A stretch of DNA of 64,000 nucleotides, from positions 248,001 to 312,000 of the forward strand of contig CAVUQS010000005.1 in the NCBI GenBank assembly GCA_963743705.1, read 5' to 3'. A program made the translations under genes and the position numbers. The DNA comes from PALSA-243 sp963743705 (GTDB lineage: Bacteria > Acidobacteriota > Terriglobia > Bryobacterales > Bryobacteraceae). Positions within the stretch are counted from its first letter, which is position 1. Each line of letters starts with the position of its first letter. Shown here piece after piece: positions 15,474-23,623 of the stretch. The notes beneath the pieces were generated by a model that was given only the letters and a program-made list of their open reading frames with translations, had not been told where the DNA came from and did not search any database.

Positions 15474-16244
15474 TTAGCCTATCCGCCGGCAGGTACCGGC
15501 ATTAGATTTTTTCTGGCTTTCTTTTGCGGCTTTTCGACTCAGCGTAGCCAATCCCAGCAGAACTGCAAGCAACGACCATAACGAACCAGGCTCCGGAACG
15601 CTAAGACCACTGAGGCCGAAAGAACCGCTAACGCCGCCGCCCGGTCGAACCGAGAAACCGGCCTGAGGATCGGGGTCTGCAATCCCGAACAGGACCGATG
15701 CGGTGAACTCGCCGGAATAGTCAGGGCTGAAGCCGCCGAATACTGCCACATCGTCCGAGATACTGAAATCGGCCGCGCCTGAAATCTGAAGGTCAGTTGC
15801 GAGGCCATTGTCGATAGCAGTCGCCGTCACCGTAACCGGCCCAGTGAAGCTTCCAGAGATGGATGGATTGGGGCCCAAGCAAAAGGGTAATGGATCGGTA
15901 GCGCAACCTGGGCTGGAGAGCGGATATGGGGACGCCTCGGCTTGACCGGTGTCGCCAGCGCGCCCACGTATCGACCCGCCGCCGAATGTCCAAACGTTCC
16001 CATTGGTAGAGAGGAGCGCTCCCAGGCTGAAGTCGATCTCGCAGATGGTGGGGTCACCGCAAGACAATCTGACCCCGTCGATAGTCATGCCATAGGTGGT
16101 CTGCGCAGCGATCACCTGCAAGCCGCTTGCGCAACAGGTAATCCCGGTGAATGGTCCGAAACCGCCAGAGGTGCCTGCGGAAGCAATGTCGGCATGTGCG
16201 GGGACCGCGAGAAACGCGAGGGCGAGCAGGAACGTGGGGCGCAT
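15474..16244 (-). CDS. PEP-CTERM sorting-domain exported protein
   Basis: A 256-residue exported protein. A signal peptide (MRPTFLLALAFLAVPAHA) precedes a beta-rich, glycine/serine-rich body with two cysteine clusters (ITCCASG, CATDPLPFC). A C-terminal PEP-CTERM signal follows: VPEPGSLWSLLAVLLGLATL, then SRKAAK, i.e. VPEP, hydrophobic helix, basic tail. Such proteins are processed by exosortase, which must be encoded elsewhere. It lies in the element on the strand opposite to the structural genes, as cargo genes often do. An extra 20 residues follow the basic tail, longer than usual. Confidence 0.82.
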   Translation of the reverse strand: MRPTFLLALAFLAVPAHADIASAGTSGGFGPFTGITCCASGLQVIAAQTTYGMTIDGVRLSCGDPTICEIDFSLGALLSTNGNVWTFGGGSIRGRAGDTGQAEASPYPLSSPGCATDPLPFCLGPNPSISGSFTGPVTVTATAIDNGLATDLQISGAADFSISDDVAVFGGFSPDYSGEFTASVLFGIADPDPQAGFSVRPGGGVSGSFGLSGLSVPEPGSLWSLLAVLLGLATLSRKAAKESQKKSNAGTCRRIG

Positions 16245-16769
16245 GAATATCCCTCCAAAAGCGGGTACCAGTTTACTACGGCGGGAAAGTCACGCGGGAG
16301 CGGGCAAAAAAACAAGGGCGAGGTCACCTCGGAGGTGTGACCTCGTCCTTCAGATGCAGCAGTTTCGTCGATCTAGTTTACGCCGCTTTCGGTTGCTTGT
16401 TAAGGCTCTTCTTGATTTTGTCGGCGATCAGCTCTCTTTCGTCGGCCGAGAATTTTCTGGCAGCAACGGTCTCCATAAGATCCAACGTCGCTGAAAGAAC
16501 CGAGCCTTCACCGAGAAGGACTCGTTTGCGGTGGGTGCGTCGGGAACTGTAGATGATGTCCATGATTTCATTTGCGATGGCTCCATCGTCAGGCCCTGAT
16601 TTAATTCCAGCAAGTTCTTGAATGACGGATACCGCGCCGAAAGACATTATCCACGCATAGACGCCGGCGGCCGTATTTGGGCGACGCGTCCAGTGTTTCT
16701 GCCGGACGGCTGATCGGCCTATTCTTCGGGTCATTGGCTTGGCCATGGGGGCCGCGGCGCTTTGCTTAG

Positions 16770-18042
16770 GAACTTGTTGAAAAACGCATCAACGGACGAC
16801 TGAAGCGCATTTCAGTCGAGCCAGTAAGTCGAGTTTTCACTGGATCGATGCGCCGCAGGGCGGCTGCCGTGTTGAAAAACCCGCTTTTTGGCGGACTGCG
16901 ACTACACTTCTGTCGCTTGTAGCTTCGGGAGGCGCCACAGATTGAAGGCGGCCGCAGTCATCAGAAACTGCCATCCCACCTTCCATAAGCCGCGCAGTTT
17001 GGTTTTGCGCATCCCGCCGGTTTGCTTCATCCACCCAAACGCCTTCTCGATCAACGGCCGCTTCCTCTGGCTCGTCTGATAACTCTCATGCCGCGACGTC
17101 CGATCATCGATGGCGCTGCCGCCAGCCCGTTTGAGATTCTGCGCTACGTGCGGTCGCACTCCATAAGCGCGCAGCGTCGCCACAAAGTCCCGCGTGTCGT
17201 ATGCCTTATCGGCTCCCACGCTGATCGGCTTACGCGAACCCCAGCGCCGGTTCCTGCGCCACTTGCGATGCACCATCAGCAGGGCCGCGTCCCGCTCCGC
17301 CGTTCCGTCCGCTTGCGTCACCATCGCATCCACGATCAAGCCGTTGCGGTTCTCCATCAGCACGTGACCCAGATACCCCAGTTTGGCTTCCTGGCCGCTG
17401 CCTTTGCGATACAGCTTGGCCCCGGGATCGGTCTTCGACTCATGCGTATCGTTGCTGCGCCGTTCGCCGCGAAACTGCGAGCCGTCTCCGTCGCCGCCGT
17501 CTTTCTTCTGAAAACTCTTTTGGCTGGCCCACGCTTCGATCAGCGTGCCATCTACGGTAAAGTGTTCATCCGACAGGTGTGGTTTGGCCTGCGTCAGCAC
17601 ACGGCTGAAAAAGGCTTGCGCGACATCTTGATTTAACAACCGTTCCCGATTCTTGCTGAACACCGCGTGATTCCACACCGGCTCATCCATCTCCATGCCC
17701 ACGAACCAACGGAACAGCAGGTTGTACTCCAGTTGCTCCATCAGCAGCCGCTCGCTGCGAATGCTGTAGAAAATCTGTAACAGCAGGGCGCGCAGCAGGC
17801 GCTCGGGAGGGATCGAGGGCCGCCCGGTCTTGGCGTACAGGCCGTCGAACTCCTGGCTCATGGCTCGGAAGATCTCGTCCACCGCTTTGCGAATGGGCCG
17901 GAGCGGGTGTGACTGCGGCACCCGGTCCTCCAAGGATACGTAGCTGAAAACGCCCAACTGCTGCTGATCTTCTCCGCGCATAAAACAGAGACGATTCGAA
18001 ACGTTTGAAGGCTACGCGGGATTTGCGTTTTTCAACAAGTTC
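16770..18042 (-). mobile_element. IS5-family insertion sequence, 1273 bp
   Basis: Terminal inverted repeats of 19 bases are perfect (GAACTTGTTGAAAAACGCA at 16770-16788, complement at 18024-18042). The 4-bp duplication TTAG flanks both ends (16766-16769, 18043-18046), consistent with IS5-group preference. One intact transposase on the minus strand. Confidence 0.93.
16902..17981 (-). CDS. IS5-family transposase
   Basis: A 359-residue intact DDE transposase. The N-terminal domain is PLRPIRKAVDEIF to GRPSIPPERLLRALLLQ (residues about 25-70). Catalytic Asp lies in FTVDGTLIEAW, Asp in SVGADKAYDTRDF and Glu in RPLIEKAFGWMKQ. It fills most of the IS and starts about 60 bases inside the right repeat. 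The intact frame, perfect inverted repeats and duplicated target all point to a recent insertion. Confidence 0.93.
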   Translation of the reverse strand: MRGEDQQQLGVFSYVSLEDRVPQSHPLRPIRKAVDEIFRAMSQEFDGLYAKTGRPSIPPERLLRALLLQIFYSIRSERLLMEQLEYNLLFRWFVGMEMDEPVWNHAVFSKNRERLLNQDVAQAFFSRVLTQAKPHLSDEHFTVDGTLIEAWASQKSFQKKDGGDGDGSQFRGERRSNDTHESKTDPGAKLYRKGSGQEAKLGYLGHVLMENRNGLIVDAMVTQADGTAERDAALLMVHRKWRRNRRWGSRKPISVGADKAYDTRDFVATLRAYGVRPHVAQNLKRAGGSAIDDRTSRHESYQTSQRKRPLIEKAFGWMKQTGGMRKTKLRGLWKVGWQFLMTAAAFNLWRLPKLQATEV

Positions 18043-18377
18043 TTAGGCATTGGCGCGCCTCCCTTGGCAGATTCCCCGGGCGCGGTTTCGGTTGTAGGCT
18101 TAGCCGCGTCGCGCGCGGCGGTTTGAGGGGTCTTCCTCTTTATTGCTGGCATGCCTTCTCTCCTGTTGAAGCATGCCGGACATGAGCAGAATGGCACCGA
18201 TCAAAACAGGGATTGTTTTGGTCGATAATGAGTCATGCCATTCGCCGCTATATCCGGCGATTTCGGTTTAGGGCCGGCCGGAAGCTGCTAACTTCCGACT
18301 GGCCCGCTGGGTCAAGTATTGGCCCAAAACTCTCCTCTTGTCAAGAGAAGTTCTACCGATTTATAATCGGTGGAAAG

Positions 18378-18563
18378 ATGCCGCAGTCTGACAAGCCATA
18401 TCTCAATTTCGTCATCGAGCCCGAACTCTTAAAGCGTGTGGACGATTTCCGGTTTGCGCAGCGCTTCAACACACGCGCCGCTGCGGTTAAGTGGCTGCTC
18501 GATTTCGCACTGAACCAACGGCCGGCGCCCACGGCCGCGGCAGCCAGGAAAGGGAAGCGGTAA
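18378..18563 (+). CDS. Small ribbon-helix-helix-like protein
   Basis: A 61-residue protein from ATG 18378 (a longer reading to 18213 adds an arginine-rich leader with no ribosome-binding site). YLNFVIEPELLKRVDDFRFA, then FNTRAAAVKWLLDFAL, looks like the beta strand and two helices of an Arc/CopG-type DNA-binding fold. A basic alanine-rich tail follows. Possible regulator of the cargo region. No toxin partner is seen. Confidence 0.6.
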   Translation: MPQSDKPYLNFVIEPELLKRVDDFRFAQRFNTRAAAVKWLLDFALNQRPAPTAAAARKGKR

Positions 18564-18582
18564 GTTGCCGGGTTGTGCGGCT

Positions 18583-18801
18583 ATGATTGTCTCGATGGCC
18601 ACTGCACACTCTACTCCACGCTCGATCCGTCTCCGGCGAGTCGAGACCGTCGGTATGTGTCCCCACTGCGGATTGGTCGGAAGGCATCAGGACCGGGCCC
18701 AGTGCATCGACGCGCTGCGGGACGCGCTCGGCCGCGCTCAGTTGAAAGCGGAACGGCGCCAAAACGATCGTTGGAGCGTTAGTGCCGAGAGGAACTCCTG
18801 A
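18583..18801 (+). CDS. Small hypothetical protein with a zinc-knuckle motif
   Basis: A 72-residue protein. MCPHCGLVGRHQDRAQCIDA is a C-x2-C...H...C pattern, followed by a charged helix (LRDALGRAQLKAERRQN). This CxxCG-xxxH-xxxxxC-I-xxLR pattern recurs in small phage-associated proteins; function unknown. An earlier in-frame TTG at 18565 is possible. It lies four bases before the DUF2513 gene. Confidence 0.5.
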   Translation: MIVSMATAHSTPRSIRLRRVETVGMCPHCGLVGRHQDRAQCIDALRDALGRAQLKAERRQNDRWSVSAERNS

Positions 18802-18804
18802 CGC

Positions 18805-19170
18805 ATGCAACGCGACATGGATTTGATCAGAAAATTGCTGCGGGTAATCGAAGAGGATCAGGCCGGCCACGCACCGCAGGTGATTGCAATCGATGGATAC
18901 AGCAGTGAGCAGATTGGCTACCACATTTGGCTCCTGGGACAGTCGGGCCTGCTAAACACGGAGACAACCACGCACCTGTTGTCCCCGAGTCCCTCAGCTA
19001 TGCCCGTCTCGCTCACCTGGGAAGGCCACGAGTTTCTCGAAGCCAGCAGAAACGACGGCGCCTGGAAGAAAGCTAAAGGCATCATCATCGAAAAGGGGGG
19101 CGGCATGACTCTCGAAGTCATTAAGGCGTTTCTGATGGCCGAGATTAAGCGGCAAATCGGGGTAGGCTGA
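18805..19170 (+). CDS. DUF2513 family protein
   Basis: A 121-residue protein matching the DUF2513 pattern: MQRDMDLIRKLLRVIEED at the start, GYSSEQIGYHIWLLGQSGLL in the middle and LTWEGHEFLEASRNDGAWKK near the end. The fold is probably a winged helix. These proteins are frequent in prophages and defence or accessory regions but their role is not established. Full length for the family. Confidence 0.85.
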   Translation: MQRDMDLIRKLLRVIEEDQAGHAPQVIAIDGYSSEQIGYHIWLLGQSGLLNTETTTHLLSPSPSAMPVSLTWEGHEFLEASRNDGAWKKAKGIIIEKGGGMTLEVIKAFLMAEIKRQIGVG

Positions 19171-19219
19171 GGCGCCGGCACCAAAATCGCGCTGAATGAA
19201 AGCGGACGTAAAGGATAAC

Positions 19220-19972
19220 ATGTCCATCGACAATCCGATTGAGGCCGCTGAATCGCTGATAGCGAGTGACGAACGAAGCGCTTCTCCGGTTTTGCGCCAC
19301 GCAAAGTCCTTCGCATCACTGTTGAAGTTACTGGTCCCTGCTGAATTCCCGGGGCTTGGACTTACAGTGAACGGGATCGACTACGCGGCCGAGATTCTCG
19401 ACGCCAAGGCGCGCGGTAACCGCGACTATTTGCTTGGCGTTGTCGCACAGGAAGTAAAGACACTTGGACCAAGGCTGCAGAAAAGTTTCGGCGACAGCCA
19501 CAGAAAATTTCTGGAAGAGGAATTCCCAGGATTGGTTTTAGATGGGTTGCGCAAGGCCGAACAAACACGCGCCAAAGAACGCTTAGACCATTTGGGCCGA
19601 ATTCTCGTGCACGCAGCCGAATCCGGCCGTCAAGCCGACGGCGATCTTATCGAGGAGTTCATGTCCGCGGCAGTAGCACTATCCGGCATCGACGTTGTAG
19701 TGCTGGAAGCCGCCGTAAAGGAATACCAAAAGGAACGGTCAGCCAACCCGCGGGAGGCGCAACGCGCGGTGGCAGATAGAGCATGGAAACGAGTCCCAGG
19801 CCTCATTGGAAATCTCGTTCATTCCGGGGATGACTTGCTGAGCATCGGCGCAAATCTGGAGGCAAAGGGATTCGTTGTTCGAGTCGAAATGGGAACTCCC
19901 TGGAACGACCCTTCCTTTCGACCGCTCGAACGCGGCGATAAGTTCGTAGATTTCATCAAGAGGACGACCTAG
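19220..19972 (+). CDS. Hypothetical helical protein at the right end of the element
   Basis: A 250-residue, mostly helical protein. ATG 19220 is chosen because AAGGA lies four bases upstream; ATG 19196 has no such site. An N-terminal acidic helix, a loop-rich segment (LLVPAEFPGLGL) and a long helical core (VAQEVKTLGPRLQKSFGDSH, EQTRAKERLDHLGRIL) are visible, then a small alpha/beta end (GFVVRVEMGTPWNDPSFRPL). No family recognised. It may be cargo with an abortive-infection or similar role, but nothing in the sequence shows that. Confidence 0.55.
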   Translation: MSIDNPIEAAESLIASDERSASPVLRHAKSFASLLKLLVPAEFPGLGLTVNGIDYAAEILDAKARGNRDYLLGVVAQEVKTLGPRLQKSFGDSHRKFLEEEFPGLVLDGLRKAEQTRAKERLDHLGRILVHAAESGRQADGDLIEEFMSAAVALSGIDVVVLEAAVKEYQKERSANPREAQRAVADRAWKRVPGLIGNLVHSGDDLLSIGANLEAKGFVVRVEMGTPWNDPSFRPLERGDKFVDFIKRTT

Positions 19973-19982
19973 CACCGCCATT

Positions 19983-20030
19983 GTACTTTGGGGAATACTT
20001 GGTACTTTGGGGAATACTTGGGGTAGTCTG
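19983..20030 (+). repeat. Tandem 19-bp repeat, attR-side candidate arm sites
   Basis: GTACTTTGGGGAATACTTG occurs twice head to tail (19983-20001, 20002-20020). The second copy, extended to 20030, matches 2785-2811 near attL at 25 of 27 bases. It ends 115 bp inside attR. Candidate binding sites for the integrase arm domain or for Xis. Confidence 0.55.
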
Positions 20031-20145
20031 CACAGAAAACAATAGAAATACAGAGTAAACGGACGTACCGATAACGCCCGTAATTCGCGCTATTCGTAGA
20101 ACTTACAGTAATCCATAGTAATCGGTAGATATCGTCGTTTTCCGT

Positions 20146-20191
20146 CTTCTAAGCCGAGGGTCGCAGGTTCGAGTCCTGCCGCGCCTACCAA
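20146..20191 (+). repeat. attR: 46-bp copy of the tRNA-Arg 3' end
   Basis: Identical to 2694-2739. It contains the anticodon loop, variable region, T arm and acceptor 3' strand with CCA, but no 5' half, so it is not a functional tRNA. It marks the right end of the element. The TIGR03435 gene begins 52 bases later. Confidence 0.95.
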
Positions 20192-20243
20192 ACCTGGCCG
20201 CTTGACACGAAGGGCTTGCAATCAGTAAAACAGGCAACACGAT

Positions 20244-21056
20244 ATGTCCGCGCCAGGATTCTCATCGCGTGCGCTGCGCTCGGCGCTGCTTGCGGGCTGC
20301 CTCTACGCACAGCAGGATCATCCGCAGACCGCGCCAGCAAAACTCAGCTTTGACGTCGCCTCGGTGAAGGAACGCGCGCCGCAAACACCGCCCTCGGGCG
20401 CGGTGGGCGTCGCGGTAACGCCTGGGAGGCTCACCGCAAACTGCGCCAGCGTAATGACGCTTGTGTTTTACGCGTACCGGCTGACGCGCGCGACGAAGAT
20501 CGTGGGTGGTCCGGACTGGATGCGCGCCCCGTGCGGGATAGACCAGACAGGGACGTTCATGATCGATGCGAGAATGGATCCCGCAACCACGGATGCACAG
20601 GCGCGGGAGATGATGCAAACGCTACTCGCGGAGCGCTTCAAGGTGTCGGTCCATTGGGAGACCAAACAGGGACCGGTCTACGAGTTGATCATCGCAGCCG
20701 GCGGCGCGAAGATTCGCCCGGCCGACCCGGCAAGAGACACCAAACCGCTCCCGCGGGGCTCGATCGGTTGCCCGAGCGACGATCTGCACTGCCATATCAT
20801 CGCCGGCGGACCAAGTTCAATCGGCAGCTTGGCGAATATGCTGAGTATCAGCGCCGGACGCCCGGTGATTGACAAGACCGGACTGACCGGCGAATACGAG
20901 ACCGATCTGAAATGGGCCGGCGACGATTCCGTGAGCTCTTCCCTGCCCTCGCTGGGCGCCGCGCTAAAAGAGAGCTTCGGCCTGGAGTTACGGCCGGAAA
21001 TCGGGCCGGTGCGGTCTCTATTGATCGATCATGTGGAGAAGCCGGCGGCGAATTGA
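20244..21056 (+). CDS. TIGR03435 family 'soil-associated' exported protein
   Basis: A 270-residue protein of the Solibacter-expanded TIGR03435 family. The N-terminal signal has a lipobox-like LLAGC. The family body follows: LSFDVASVKERAPQ, IVGGPDWMRA, AREMMQTLLAERFKVSVHWE, GPVYELIIAAGGAKIRPA, VIDKTGLTGEYETDLKW and the terminal SLLIDHVEKP. Function is unknown. Family members are present in dozens of copies in Solibacter-type genomes, so it is a lineage marker. Confidence 0.9.
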   Translation: MSAPGFSSRALRSALLAGCLYAQQDHPQTAPAKLSFDVASVKERAPQTPPSGAVGVAVTPGRLTANCASVMTLVFYAYRLTRATKIVGGPDWMRAPCGIDQTGTFMIDARMDPATTDAQAREMMQTLLAERFKVSVHWETKQGPVYELIIAAGGAKIRPADPARDTKPLPRGSIGCPSDDLHCHIIAGGPSSIGSLANMLSISAGRPVIDKTGLTGEYETDLKWAGDDSVSSSLPSLGAALKESFGLELRPEIGPVRSLLIDHVEKPAAN

Positions 21057-21064
21057 CAGGCCGC

Positions 21065-22765
21065 CTATTTCGCCGCGGGAATGTCGTAAACGTAGAGCGA
21101 ATGACCCACGATGGCGACCGGCGTCGTACTGCGCAGCCAACCTCCGCCTCCGTTGGCGAAGCGTTCTCCGAGGAGCGGCACGCGCGACACCGAGTGGGCG
21201 CTAATCACGTATAGGCCCGGCGAGGGCGCGAGGGACGTGGCAAGCTCACTTTGGTCCATCAATCTTCCATTCAAACCGTAGGCCGTGGGCGGGAACGATC
21301 CAAAATAGGAGAAGTTCCAGGGGCGTCCGGCGGCATGGGCATCCAGCCAAGTCTTGAGTTGGACGAGACCTTGACCCCAATCCACATTGTGGTCATCGAA
21401 CCAAAGCGTTCCGCAGCGCCAGCCGCCGCCAATTCCGATTTCACTCGCGTTGTCGGGCAGACACGCCATCTCATTGAAGTAAGCCAGATGGTCGGGATAG
21501 ATACCAACTGCCTCGACGATCAGCCAAAGGCACAGAACTGCGGCCGCCGCACGGCTCCAGACGGCGCGGCTCCCGATCAATCCGGCCAATCCAAAACCAC
21601 CGATCAGATATGCGAACGGCAGGACCGGGATGATATAGCGAATGCCGAAATCATCGGCTTCCACCGAATATCCCGCGAACAGCACTGCGGGCGGCACAAT
21701 CAGGAACAACTTCCCCAGCACAGTTACGGCTTTTGTCCGGAGCAGGGCGAACATGCCCAGAACCGCCAGGATTAGACTCGCCAACGGTTCCTTCAACGCC
21801 CATACAAGCGCGAAGTAATACAGCACATGCTTCCCAAGTTGTCCGCCGATGACGGCGAAATATTGTGCGTTGTGATCGGCATTGACGCGGCGAATCCCGT
21901 CCAGGTAAGCGAATACATTCGATGGAAAAAAGTAGCAAGCCTCGACGACCACAACCGCAATCCCGCAGATCATCAGAAACACCAGCCCGCAGCGAGCCAA
22001 TGTGACTCCGAGCGGCAAGGCCGACGTTTTGCCGTTCTTTTGCGGCGATTCCCAGAAGGCGGCAGGACTTCCCGGCAAGCGCTGGGGAGGCCATCGCAGG
22101 GATGTCAGCAGGAGCAGCGCCGCGATCGGCGGCAGCGACACGGCGGAAAACTTGGTTGACAGCGCGCATCCAAGCGCGACTCCGCACCACACCATCCGCG
22201 GCCAACTCGGATAGCGCAGGTAGTTCCACAGCGCGAAGAAAAACAACAGCGTGAACGCGGCCAGCCCAATGTCCGTCGTCACCAGATAGGAATGCGCCAG
22301 GATGGTAGGACTCACGGCGTACAAGAACAGCGCGCAAAGCGCGGCGCCATCTCCCATTAGTTGGCGTCCCCAGGCAAAGAGGAGAAGTCCGGCTAACGTG
22401 GCGATCAGAATGAAAGGCAGACGCGCCCAGAAAAGAGCGCGCGCGGGTCCGGCGGCGATCAGGAGCGCTGAGCCGCCGCTATATTCCGTGCCCGTCGCGC
22501 CGGTCTCCATTTCATCGACGGCAGGAACATCCGGCAAGCGAATACCGGCTGCGAGGAGCGAGAGGCCGCTTAATTCCTTCAGCAAGGGAGGATGCTGCGG
22601 ATTGGCCTTGATGGTCCCGGTTTCCAGATAGGAAAGCCCGGCGCCGATGTGTGCGGGCTCATCGTAAGTGGGACTCTTACCCAGGCTGGCGAAGAAGCTT
22701 TGGAGCAGAAATACCAATGCCAGCGCGCAGGCCGCAATCCAGGAGCGGGAAGGCGAACCAAGCAT
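21065..22765 (-). CDS. GT39-like phospholipid-carrier glycosyltransferase
   Basis: A 566-residue polytopic membrane protein with about ten hydrophobic helices. The first loop has SPTYDEPAHIGAGLSYLETG, the acidic D-E motif of GT39/ArnT/Pmt-like enzymes that transfer sugars from polyprenyl phosphate. NPQHPPLLKELSGL is also typical. The C-terminal periplasmic part contains VDWGQGLVQLKTWLDAHAAG. ATG 22765 is used, two bases after the Mrp stop. A longer frame to 23008 is only antisense-like arginine-rich shadow of mrp. Confidence 0.8.
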   Translation of the reverse strand: MLGSPSRSWIAACALALVFLLQSFFASLGKSPTYDEPAHIGAGLSYLETGTIKANPQHPPLLKELSGLSLLAAGIRLPDVPAVDEMETGATGTEYSGGSALLIAAGPARALFWARLPFILIATLAGLLLFAWGRQLMGDGAALCALFLYAVSPTILAHSYLVTTDIGLAAFTLLFFFALWNYLRYPSWPRMVWCGVALGCALSTKFSAVSLPPIAALLLLTSLRWPPQRLPGSPAAFWESPQKNGKTSALPLGVTLARCGLVFLMICGIAVVVVEACYFFPSNVFAYLDGIRRVNADHNAQYFAVIGGQLGKHVLYYFALVWALKEPLASLILAVLGMFALLRTKAVTVLGKLFLIVPPAVLFAGYSVEADDFGIRYIIPVLPFAYLIGGFGLAGLIGSRAVWSRAAAAVLCLWLIVEAVGIYPDHLAYFNEMACLPDNASEIGIGGGWRCGTLWFDDHNVDWGQGLVQLKTWLDAHAAGRPWNFSYFGSFPPTAYGLNGRLMDQSELATSLAPSPGLYVISAHSVSRVPLLGERFANGGGGWLRSTTPVAIVGHSLYVYDIPAAK

Positions 22766-22767
22766 AG

Positions 22768-23592
22768 CTAGTCGGTGATTTCGATCTTCGGCCCTTCTTG
22801 CATGGAGACTTCCTCCGCCCGAGCCACGGCGTTCTGAGCCAGTTCGATGAACGCGGCGCCATCTTTGCGCAAGACGATGGGGTTGCCGGTGTCGCCGCCA
22901 ATGCGGATTTGTGGATCTAGCGGCAGTTCGCCGAGGAAGTGCACTTCCATCTCGTCCGCCGTGCGGCGTCCGCCGCCGTGGCTGAAGACGTCGATGCGCT
23001 CTGCGCAATGCGGGCAGTTGAGGTAACTCATGTTCTCAACGATGCCGAGGATGGGCGCCTTCACCTGGTGAAACATCAAAATCGCCTTGCGCGCGTCTTC
23101 GAGTGACACGTCCGAGGGCGTGGTAACGATAATCGCGCCGGTGATCGGCGCGCTCTGAATCAGCGAAAGCTGCACGTCGCCCGTGCCTGGCGGCAAATCG
23201 ATGATGAGGTAATCGAGTTCGCCCCAATCGACTCCGCGCAGAAACTGCTGGATCACGCTGTGCAGCATCGGCCCACGCCACACCAGCGGCCGGTCGCCTG
23301 GGCTCAGGAAACCCATCGACATGAGGCGCACGCCATAGCGTTCGAGCGGCTGGATGCGCTCGCCGTGGGCTTCCGGCGGATGGTTGATGCCCATCATGAG
23401 CGGCACGTTAGGCCCGTAGACATCGGCATCCATCAGACCGACTTTGTAGCCGAGCGAGGCCAGCGCAACGGAAAGATTGACGGAAACCGTTGTCTTTCCG
23501 ACGCCGCCCTTTCCCGATCCGACGGCGATCATTTTCTTGACGCCGGGTATCGGCAGCTTGGGCGGCATTTGGCCGGGTTGATTGGGACTCAT
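22768..23592 (-). CDS. mrp: Mrp/ApbC-type P-loop ATPase (iron-sulfur carrier)
   Basis: A 274-residue NBP35/Mrp ATPase that loads Fe-S clusters onto apoproteins. The deviant Walker A GSGKGGVGKTT lies near residue 26, switch I follows at GLMDADVYGPNVP, and Walker B is YLIIDLPPGTGD. NCPHC near residue 198 is the CxxC that bridges the cluster at the dimer interface. The N-terminal MIP18 domain found in some Mrp proteins is missing, so this is the short form. It is followed by the glycosyltransferase on the same strand. Confidence 0.93.
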   Translation of the reverse strand: MSPNQPGQMPPKLPIPGVKKMIAVGSGKGGVGKTTVSVNLSVALASLGYKVGLMDADVYGPNVPLMMGINHPPEAHGERIQPLERYGVRLMSMGFLSPGDRPLVWRGPMLHSVIQQFLRGVDWGELDYLIIDLPPGTGDVQLSLIQSAPITGAIIVTTPSDVSLEDARKAILMFHQVKAPILGIVENMSYLNCPHCAERIDVFSHGGGRRTADEMEVHFLGELPLDPQIRIGGDTGNPIVLRKDGAAFIELAQNAVARAEEVSMQEGPKIEITD

Positions 23593-23623
23593 TTATTCCA
23601 TCGTAACGGATATGCGCCGGGCG

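Larger units (their letters stand above)
16378..18152 (-). pseudogene. Hypothetical element gene split by an IS5-family insertion
   Basis: The original ATG is at 18152, with AGGAGA upstream; a GTG at 18197 is less likely. The reading runs to the IS at 18042, and resumes beyond it from about 16765 to a TAA at 16378. Removing the IS and one TTAG copy rejoins APMPK to QSAAAPMAKPMTRR in frame, giving about 166 residues. The N terminus is lysine/threonine/alanine-rich. The C-terminal half is helical (KFSADERELIADKIKKSL). No family recognised. Confidence 0.75.
2694..20191. mobile_element. Phage-derived integrative element in tRNA-Arg, about 17.5 kb
   Basis: Bounded by the 46-bp att repeats. The order from attL is: integrase (frameshifted), a zinc-finger ORF, Xis-like, small ORF, replication protein, ORF, TerS-like, TerL, ORF, an IS630-split ORF, terminator, tape measure/lysin, cement-like protein, inverted repeat, decayed lipoprotein, PEP-CTERM protein, an IS5-split ORF, a ribbon-helix-helix-like protein, three further ORFs, short direct repeats, attR. 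No portal, prohead protease or major capsid gene was recognised. It is either a decaying prophage with internal deletions or a satellite. Confidence 0.92.

Noticed and set aside
19983..20030. A CRISPR or minisatellite
   Set aside because: Only two 19-bp units with no spacers, and the related copy is near the other end of the element.
20146..20191. A third tRNA-Arg gene
   Set aside because: Only the 3' part of the tRNA is present; it has no acceptor 5' strand or D arm. It is attR.
22766..23008. An N-terminal extension of the GT39-like protein
   Set aside because: The extra 81 residues are arginine-rich and lie over mrp in another frame; the ATG at 22765 directly precedes the first membrane helix.
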